Shown here: in pieces, positions 59,441 through 64,000 of the stretch
How positions within the stretch are numbered: the stretch's first letter is position 1
Layout: the number at the start of each line of letters is the position of its first letter
Assembly: GCF_002794355.1 (NCBI RefSeq)
Contig: NZ_PGOI01000006.1
Location: 95,795 to 159,794, forward strand
Reading direction: 5' to 3'
DNA length: 64,000 nucleotides
From: Pseudorhodobacter sp. MZDSW-24AT
GTDB taxonomy: Bacteria; Pseudomonadota; Alphaproteobacteria; Rhodobacterales; Rhodobacteraceae
Made by a program: the position numbers and the translations under genes
Notes under the pieces: model-generated
Database searches by the model: none
What the model was told of the DNA's origin: nothing
What the model saw: only the letters and a program-made list of their open reading frames with translations

Positions 59441-59940
59441 ACGCTGCCCGGAGGCATGTGATCGATTTCACGCTGAACGGCCAGAAGGTCCGCGCAGAGG
59501 CTGAAAACCGGATGCTGCTCTCGGATCTGCTGCGCCACGAGATCGGGCTGACCGGCACCCATGTCGGCTGCGAGCACGGCGTATGTGGGGCATGCACCGT
59601 GCAGATCGATGGAAAGCCGGCCCGCGCTTGCCTGACGCTCGCCCAGCAAGTGCGCGGCAGTGATGTGCGGACAGTCGAAGCGCTGACTCCCGACCCAGCC
59701 GAGCTCTCTCCGCTTCAGGCTGCCTTTCGCCGCCATCATGGCTTGCAGTGCGGCTTCTGCACGCCCGGCATCCTGATGTCGCTCGACGTCCTTTTGCGAG
59801 AGCAGCCGAACGCGGGCCGGGAAGAGATTCGCGACTACCTCTCCGGCCATCTCTGCCGGTGCACGGGCTACGCGACCATCGTCGAGGCGGCAATAGCTGC
59901 CGCGGAGGAACAACGGAAGGAGGAGATACCGAATGCTTGA
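59428..59940 (+). CDS. Molybdenum hydroxylase [2Fe-2S] small subunit
   Basis: A 170-residue CoxS/XdhC-type subunit with two iron-sulfur clusters. The plant-ferredoxin-type cluster uses GCEHGVCGACTVQIDGKPAR plus the following Cys; the second uses QCGFCTPGILMS and HLCRCTGYATIVEA. It relays electrons from molybdenum to FAD. The ATG at 59428 follows AAGGAGG by 7 nt. It overlaps the CoA ligase gene by 8 nt. Confidence 0.94.
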   Translation: MPRMNAARRHVIDFTLNGQKVRAEAENRMLLSDLLRHEIGLTGTHVGCEHGVCGACTVQIDGKPARACLTLAQQVRGSDVRTVEALTPDPAELSPLQAAFRRHHGLQCGFCTPGILMSLDVLLREQPNAGREEIRDYLSGHLCRCTGYATIVEAAIAAAEEQRKEEIPNA

Positions 59941-61450
59941 TCTTGGGACTAGCTTCCTCGCGAGCGTCGAGCGCGACCCGGACGCGCTCGCGATTGTCGA
60001 CGGGGAGATGCGACTTAGCTATCGTCAATGGTATCACAAGGTTTCGGCGCTTGCCGCAGCTCTGGGCGAAACCGGTCTGAAGCGCGGCGACCATGTGCTG
60101 AGCGCCATGCAGAACCGCTGGGAGAACGCGTCATTGCATTGGGCCTGCCAGTTTCTGGGCCTGATCATCACGCCCCTCAACTGGCGGGCAAAGGCCGACG
60201 AAATCGACTTCGGCATCGAGGATGCCGGCGCGAAGGCTGTTTTCTACGAAGCGTCGACAGAAGAGGCCGTGCGCCTGTCGCGCCTCGCGCAGCACGTGCC
60301 GCGGTTTTCGTCCGAGGCGCTCGCGGGCATCATGGACGGCAGAGCACCCGATGCGGTGCCTGTCGCAGAGGCCGCGGACTGGTCGTTGATGCTTTATACG
60401 TCTGGAACGACGTCGAAGCCGAAGGGTGTGCCGCGCCGTCACCAAGCGGAACGCGCCGGCGCAGTCGCCCATGTCGCCCAGAACCTCTACCGGCATGGCG
60501 AGCGCACATTGGGCGTCATGCCGCTCTATCACACGATGGGTGTACGCTCCCTGATCGCATCCTCGCTCATCGGCGGCACCTTTGTGTGCCTGCCGCGCTT
60601 CGACGCGGCAAAGGCGCTCGATCTGATCGAACAGGAAAAGATCACCAATCTTTATCTGGTTCCGACGCTTTACCACGACCTCGTGCATCACGAGGCTTTT
60701 TCGACCGAGCGCGTCGCCTCCGTCACCAAGCTCGGCTATGCCGGCGCCTCGATGACCGACGGATTGCTGAAACGGCTGGACAAGACATTTCGTCCAGAGC
60801 TCTTCGTCAACCACTATGGTTCGTCTGAAATCTACACCTTCACAATCGAGCAGAAGGCGGGCGAGAAACCCGGCTCCGCCGGCCGCGCCGGGATCAACCA
60901 GACGATCCGGGTGGTGAAGCTGGGCAGCCGCAACCCGGACGAGCGGGCGGCCGTCGGCGAGGAAGGCGAGATCATCGCGCTGAAGAAGAGCGACGAGGCC
61001 TTCGACGGTTACTGGAAACGGCCTGATGCGGATGCCAAGGCACTTCACGGCGGCTGGTACTTCACCGGCGACACCGGCTTCTTCGACAGGGACGGTGATC
61101 TCTTCGTCACCGGCCGCGCCGACGACATGATCATCACCGGTGGCGAGAACGTTTCGCCGGTGGAGGTGGAAAGCTGCCTGTCGCTGCACGACGGCGTCGC
61201 CGAGGTCGCGGTCGTCGGACTGCCTGACGAGCGCTGGGGCAAGATCGTTGTCGCCTTCATCAAACGGCGCGGCGATGTCACGGCCGAGGATCTCGACCGC
61301 CATTGCCGCGATTCCGGTCTCGCCAATTTCCGTCGCCCACGCCGCTTCGTCTTCGTCGAAGCGATCCCGAAATCCCCTGTCGGGAAGCTGCTGCGCCGCC
61401 TGCTGGTGGCCGGCGAATACTCCGAAGAACGCATTTCCGAAAATCAGTGA
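59933..61450 (+). CDS. AMP-forming acyl/aryl-CoA ligase
   Basis: A 505-residue acyl-adenylate-forming enzyme that activates a carboxylic acid to its CoA thioester. The P-loop-like motif is LYTSGTTSKPKGVP, the A5 region NHYGSSEIYT, the A7 region GWYFTGDTGFFDRDGDLFVT and the A10 Lys is in PKSPVGKLLRR. Placement between the hydroxylase and an enoyl-CoA hydratase suggests an aromatic acid as substrate. The exact acid cannot be read from motifs. Confidence 0.92.
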   Translation: MLDLGTSFLASVERDPDALAIVDGEMRLSYRQWYHKVSALAAALGETGLKRGDHVLSAMQNRWENASLHWACQFLGLIITPLNWRAKADEIDFGIEDAGAKAVFYEASTEEAVRLSRLAQHVPRFSSEALAGIMDGRAPDAVPVAEAADWSLMLYTSGTTSKPKGVPRRHQAERAGAVAHVAQNLYRHGERTLGVMPLYHTMGVRSLIASSLIGGTFVCLPRFDAAKALDLIEQEKITNLYLVPTLYHDLVHHEAFSTERVASVTKLGYAGASMTDGLLKRLDKTFRPELFVNHYGSSEIYTFTIEQKAGEKPGSAGRAGINQTIRVVKLGSRNPDERAAVGEEGEIIALKKSDEAFDGYWKRPDADAKALHGGWYFTGDTGFFDRDGDLFVTGRADDMIITGGENVSPVEVESCLSLHDGVAEVAVVGLPDERWGKIVVAFIKRRGDVTAEDLDRHCRDSGLANFRRPRRFVFVEAIPKSPVGKLLRRLLVAGEYSEERISENQ

Positions 61451-61487
61451 GTGGCACTCCGCCGCCAGACCAACGAAAGGACATTCC

Positions 61488-62294
61488 ATGGCCGAACACG
61501 CCACATTCCAGGACCCGCGCCTGGCCAAACTCGACGGCTTCACCGTCACGATGGATGCGGCCCGACAGCGCGCCGACATCACCCTCGACTATCCGCCTTA
61601 CAACGTGGTCTCCATGCTGGCCCGCGACCAGTTGCGCCTCGTCTTCGAGGCGCTCGACGAGGACGAGCGCGTCCGCATCATCGTCGTTGCGGGCAAGGGC
61701 GAGCACTTCTCGTCCGGCGGCAACATCAAGGGCTTCCTGGAGGCGAGCCCGGAGCATGTCTCGCACCTCGCCTGGAACATCGCGGCACCGGCCCGCTGCT
61801 CCAAGCCGGTCATCGCCGCCAACCGCGGTTATTGCTTCGGCGTCGGCTTCGAACTGTCGCTTGCCTGCGACTTCCGCATCGCGACCGACACCACGCGCTA
61901 CGCGCTGCCCGAGCAGAAGCTCGGCCAGATCCCAGGCTCCGGCGGCTCGGCCCGCCTGCAGAAGATGGTTGGCGTCACCCGCACCAAGAACATCGTGATG
62001 CGCTCGAAGCGGATCACCGGTCAGGAAGCTTACGACTGGGGCATCGCGTCGGAGGTCGTTGCGGATGCCGATCTGGAAAAAGCCGTCGACGCACTTGTCG
62101 AAGAACTGATCGGCTTCTCTCCGCTGGCCCAGCGCACGGCGAAGAAACTCCTGAACGACACGGACGACGCGATGCTGTCGACGGCCATCGAGCTTGAGGG
62201 CCATTGCTACAGCCGGCTTCGCACATCGGAGGATTTCCGCGAAGGCGTGCTCGCCTTCCACGAAAAACGCGCGGCAGCCTTCGTCGGGCGCTGA
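61488..62294 (+). CDS. Enoyl-CoA hydratase/isomerase family protein
   Basis: A 268-residue crotonase-fold enzyme. The oxyanion-hole segments are HFSSGGNIKGFL (near 75-86) and NRGYCFGVGFELSLACDFRI, followed by LPEQKLGQIPGSGGSARLQK with the position of the second catalytic Glu occupied by Gly/Ser-rich sequence, so hydrolase or ring-cleaving chemistry is as likely as simple hydration. The start at 61488 has GAAAGGA upstream. It probably acts on the CoA ester made by the ligase. Confidence 0.9.
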   Translation: MAEHATFQDPRLAKLDGFTVTMDAARQRADITLDYPPYNVVSMLARDQLRLVFEALDEDERVRIIVVAGKGEHFSSGGNIKGFLEASPEHVSHLAWNIAAPARCSKPVIAANRGYCFGVGFELSLACDFRIATDTTRYALPEQKLGQIPGSGGSARLQKMVGVTRTKNIVMRSKRITGQEAYDWGIASEVVADADLEKAVDALVEELIGFSPLAQRTAKKLLNDTDDAMLSTAIELEGHCYSRLRTSEDFREGVLAFHEKRAAAFVGR

Positions 62295-62371
62295 ACCAAC
62301 GGCCGGACGGGAGCCCGGCTTTATTTCCACGAGGAGGGAGCGGCTTCGGGTCCGCTTCGGGAGGAATGAAC

Positions 62372-63634
62372 ATGGAAACCATCGACCAGACAACGCAAGA
62401 AAGACGCCTTGTCGAACGGGGACCCGGCCTTGCGTCGGGTCTGCGCGACCTGCCGAAACATCTCGGCATCAAGACGATGAGCGCGGGGCTCGTCGCCGCC
62501 ATCTTCGGCTGCTCCGGTCCGGCCCTGATCGTCATCGGGGCTGCCGAGGCGGGCCGTCTCAGCAATGGGCAGACCGTCGCCTGGCTCTTTGCGATCTACG
62601 TGCTCGGTGGGCTCATCAGTCTGCTGCTCGCGCTCTATTACAAGCAACCCATCAACGGCGCCTACTCGATCCCGGGCGCGGCCCTGGTCGCCGGCTCGCT
62701 TGCGACCATTCCGTTCAACGAGGCCGTCGGCGGCTTCATCGTAGCGGGCCTGCTGGTTCTGCTGCTCGGCGTCACCGGACTTATCGGCAAGGTTATGCGC
62801 TGGCTGCCGATGCCAATCGTCATGGCGATGATTGCCGGTGCGCTGATCCGGTTCGCCGTCGGCACAGTGACGGCGCTCGGCTCGGCGCCACTGATTGCCG
62901 GCGCGGCAATCCTGGCCTTCTTTGTCTCGATGCGGCTGACCAAATCCATTCCGCCGGTTCTGGCGGCCCTTGTCGCAGGCCTGATCGTCGCGCTTGCGAC
63001 GGGTGCGGTCGGCGGCGGCGCGGCCAACATTTCCTTCGCCGCGCCTGAATTTACGATGCCGGTGTTTTCCGTCGATGCCTTCTTCGCAATTGCCATCCCA
63101 CTCGCTCTTCTGGTGATCGGCGCCGAGAACGCGCAGGCGACCGGCGTGCTCATGGCCGAGGACTACAGGCCACCGGTCAACGCGATGACGATCATTTCCG
63201 GCATCGGCGGTGTCGCAGCCGGTTTCCTCGGCGGCCACAATGCCAATATTGCGGGCCCGATGACGGCGATATGCTCGTCCGAGCAGGCGGGCGAGAACAA
63301 GGAGGGGCGTTATGCCGCGACCGTCGTCAACGGGGTGCTCTTCGCCGCCTTCGGCCTCCTCGCCGGCGCTGCAGTTCCGATCGTGCTCAGCCTGCCGTCC
63401 GCTCTCATCGGCACCGTCGCCGGCCTCGCCATGATCGGCGTGCTGCTGTCGGCCTTCCAGAACGCTTTCGGCAAGTCGCTCGGCAACCAGACAGGCGCCT
63501 TCGTGGCGCTCGCCGTCGCCATGTCGAACGTCTCGTTTATAGGCATCAGCGCACCCTTCTGGGCCCTGGTGGCGGGCGTGATTGTCTCCGCTTTGGTCGA
63601 GGCCGGAAATCTCGGGGAAAAACAGGCTGCTTGA
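62372..63634 (+). CDS. BenE-family aromatic acid/H+ symporter
   Basis: A 420-residue polytopic transporter with about 11-12 helices of the benzoate:H+ symporter (BenE) family. It begins MSAGLVAAIFGCSGPALIVIG in helix 1, and GGHNANIAGPMTAICSSEQA is the conserved loop of the family. It likely imports the acid used by the operon. The ATG at 62372 has GGGAGGA at correct spacing; an ATG at 62366 is too close to it. Confidence 0.9.
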   Translation: METIDQTTQERRLVERGPGLASGLRDLPKHLGIKTMSAGLVAAIFGCSGPALIVIGAAEAGRLSNGQTVAWLFAIYVLGGLISLLLALYYKQPINGAYSIPGAALVAGSLATIPFNEAVGGFIVAGLLVLLLGVTGLIGKVMRWLPMPIVMAMIAGALIRFAVGTVTALGSAPLIAGAAILAFFVSMRLTKSIPPVLAALVAGLIVALATGAVGGGAANISFAAPEFTMPVFSVDAFFAIAIPLALLVIGAENAQATGVLMAEDYRPPVNAMTIISGIGGVAAGFLGGHNANIAGPMTAICSSEQAGENKEGRYAATVVNGVLFAAFGLLAGAAVPIVLSLPSALIGTVAGLAMIGVLLSAFQNAFGKSLGNQTGAFVALAVAMSNVSFIGISAPFWALVAGVIVSALVEAGNLGEKQAA

Positions 63635-63667
63635 TTGCGGGTAATCGCCATCGACGTCTGATTGAAT

Positions 63668-63698
63668 GCGCCCCCATTGATGTTCGATATGGGGGCGC
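63668..63698 (+). terminator. Terminator-like hairpin after the BenE gene
   Basis: GCGCCCCCAT (63668-63677) and ATGGGGGCGC (63689-63698) form a perfect 10-bp stem with an 11-nt loop, 34 nt after the BenE stop. There is no immediate U-tract. It lies between convergent genes. Confidence 0.6.
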
Positions 63699-63778
63699 GA
63701 AGCTGTCGTTCATTGAGAAAAAAATCGAACGGTCGCTCTGGGCCGACCGGCGCGGGGCGCGCCGGCCGGGAAGGTTCG

Positions 63779-64000
63779 TCAAAGATCGATCCCCTCTGAG
63801 AGCGTCAAGGCATCCTCGATGTCGACGCCGAGGTAGCGCACAGTGCTGTCCATCTTCATGTGGCCGAGAAGACGTTGAACAACCCGGAGGTTGCCGGTCT
63901 TCTTGTAGACCTGCGCCACTTTGGTCCGCCGCATTGAATGCGTGCCGTAGGCGCTCGGCTCCAGGCCGACCGACATGATCCATCCCCGGACCATCCGGGC
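63779..64000 (-). CDS. Tyrosine recombinase/integrase, C-terminal part
   Basis: The last 73 codons of a phage-type integrase catalytic domain; the rest is outside the window. Catalytic residues are visible in GTHSMRRTKVAQ (HxxR) and LLGHMKMDSTVRYLGV (His, then the nucleophilic Tyr). Such enzymes insert or excise mobile elements. The protein ends shortly after the Tyr, as in compact plasmid or integron-like recombinases. It suggests that the catabolic block or the whole region was mobile. Confidence 0.85.
   Translation of the reverse strand, partial: ARMVRGWIMSVGLEPSAYGTHSMRRTKVAQVYKKTGNLRVVQRLLGHMKMDSTVRYLGVDIEDALTLSEGIDL

Noticed and set aside
55641..59940. Aerobic CO dehydrogenase (coxMSL)
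   Set aside because: The large subunit lacks the AYRCSFR active-site loop; NRGFGGPQ is present instead, and the ligase and BenE neighbours point to aromatic acid use.
1..64000. CRISPR arrays, rRNA, tRNA and insertion-sequence transposases
   Set aside because: No regularly spaced repeats, cloverleaf sequences or transposase motifs were seen on either strand; only the integrase at the right edge is a clear mobility gene.

Overview
The window looks like accessory DNA from an alphaproteobacterium, probably Rhodobacteraceae (GC-rich, tightly overlapping ATGA/GTGA gene junctions, alphaproteobacterial protein styles). It has three blocks with different histories. I see no rRNA, tRNA or CRISPR array. 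The metal-block assignments rest on motifs and conserved architecture; the regulatory proposals are inferences from base pairing found by eye.

Block 1 (1-35721) is a large metal and periplasmic-stress island. It starts inside a CopB-type P-type ATPase. It then holds a minus-strand operon (small leader protein, L,D-transpeptidase, DsbA-like protein, membrane hydrolase) and a long plus-strand operon (second L,D-transpeptidase, second leader protein, cytochrome c', diheme cytochrome c, YtkA/FixH-like protein, CPTC membrane protein, ferric-reductase-like protein, PBP2, cytochrome c, DsbA-like protein, binding-protein-like protein). Next come a leader protein plus multicopper oxidase pair resembling Rhodobacter capsulatus cutF-cutO with a TlpA thioredoxin, DUF411 metal proteins (two intact and one decayed copy), and an M23/SCO1/PCuAC/SCO1/Lnt operon. 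After a third L,D-transpeptidase come mntH with its regulator mntR, a DsbA/DsbB/LspA/ICMT/ZntA operon with a divergent MerR regulator, and a leader/YtkA/CusB/CusA operon. The theme is metal efflux and oxidation combined with extra copies of envelope enzymes, several of which are known or plausible copper targets.

The most interesting signal is a set of four small exported-type proteins (2392-2694, 3441-3815, 12578-12931, 30289-30612), each directly upstream of a metal-stress gene. All have an N-terminal hydrophobic segment, a central Cys pair and a proline-rich basic C-terminus. At the first, the leader stop codon lies in one arm of a perfect 9-bp hairpin whose other arm contains the ribosome binding site of the next gene. 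This is the architecture expected for CutF/CruR-like copper-responsive translational leaders, here apparently used for several unrelated operons.

Block 2 (35792-54300) is a conjugative-type element. It has an HTH replication or regulatory protein, a TrbM-like exported protein, a defence-type cargo (Fic protein, then a SIR2-HerA pair resembling the known anti-phage module), and a complete VirB set in the order B1, B2, B3, B4, lipoprotein, B5/lytic transglycosylase chimera, B5, B8, B9, B10, B11, small Cys protein, B6. No coupling protein or relaxase is present in the window.

Block 3 (54683-63634) is a catabolic operon. It encodes an AraC regulator, a three-subunit molybdenum hydroxylase whose large subunit carries a C-terminal CoxG domain, an acyl-CoA ligase, an enoyl-CoA hydratase family protein and a BenE-type aromatic acid symporter. 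This suggests uptake, CoA activation and hydroxylation of an aromatic or heteroaromatic acid. The right edge cuts a tyrosine recombinase gene, consistent with mobile DNA.
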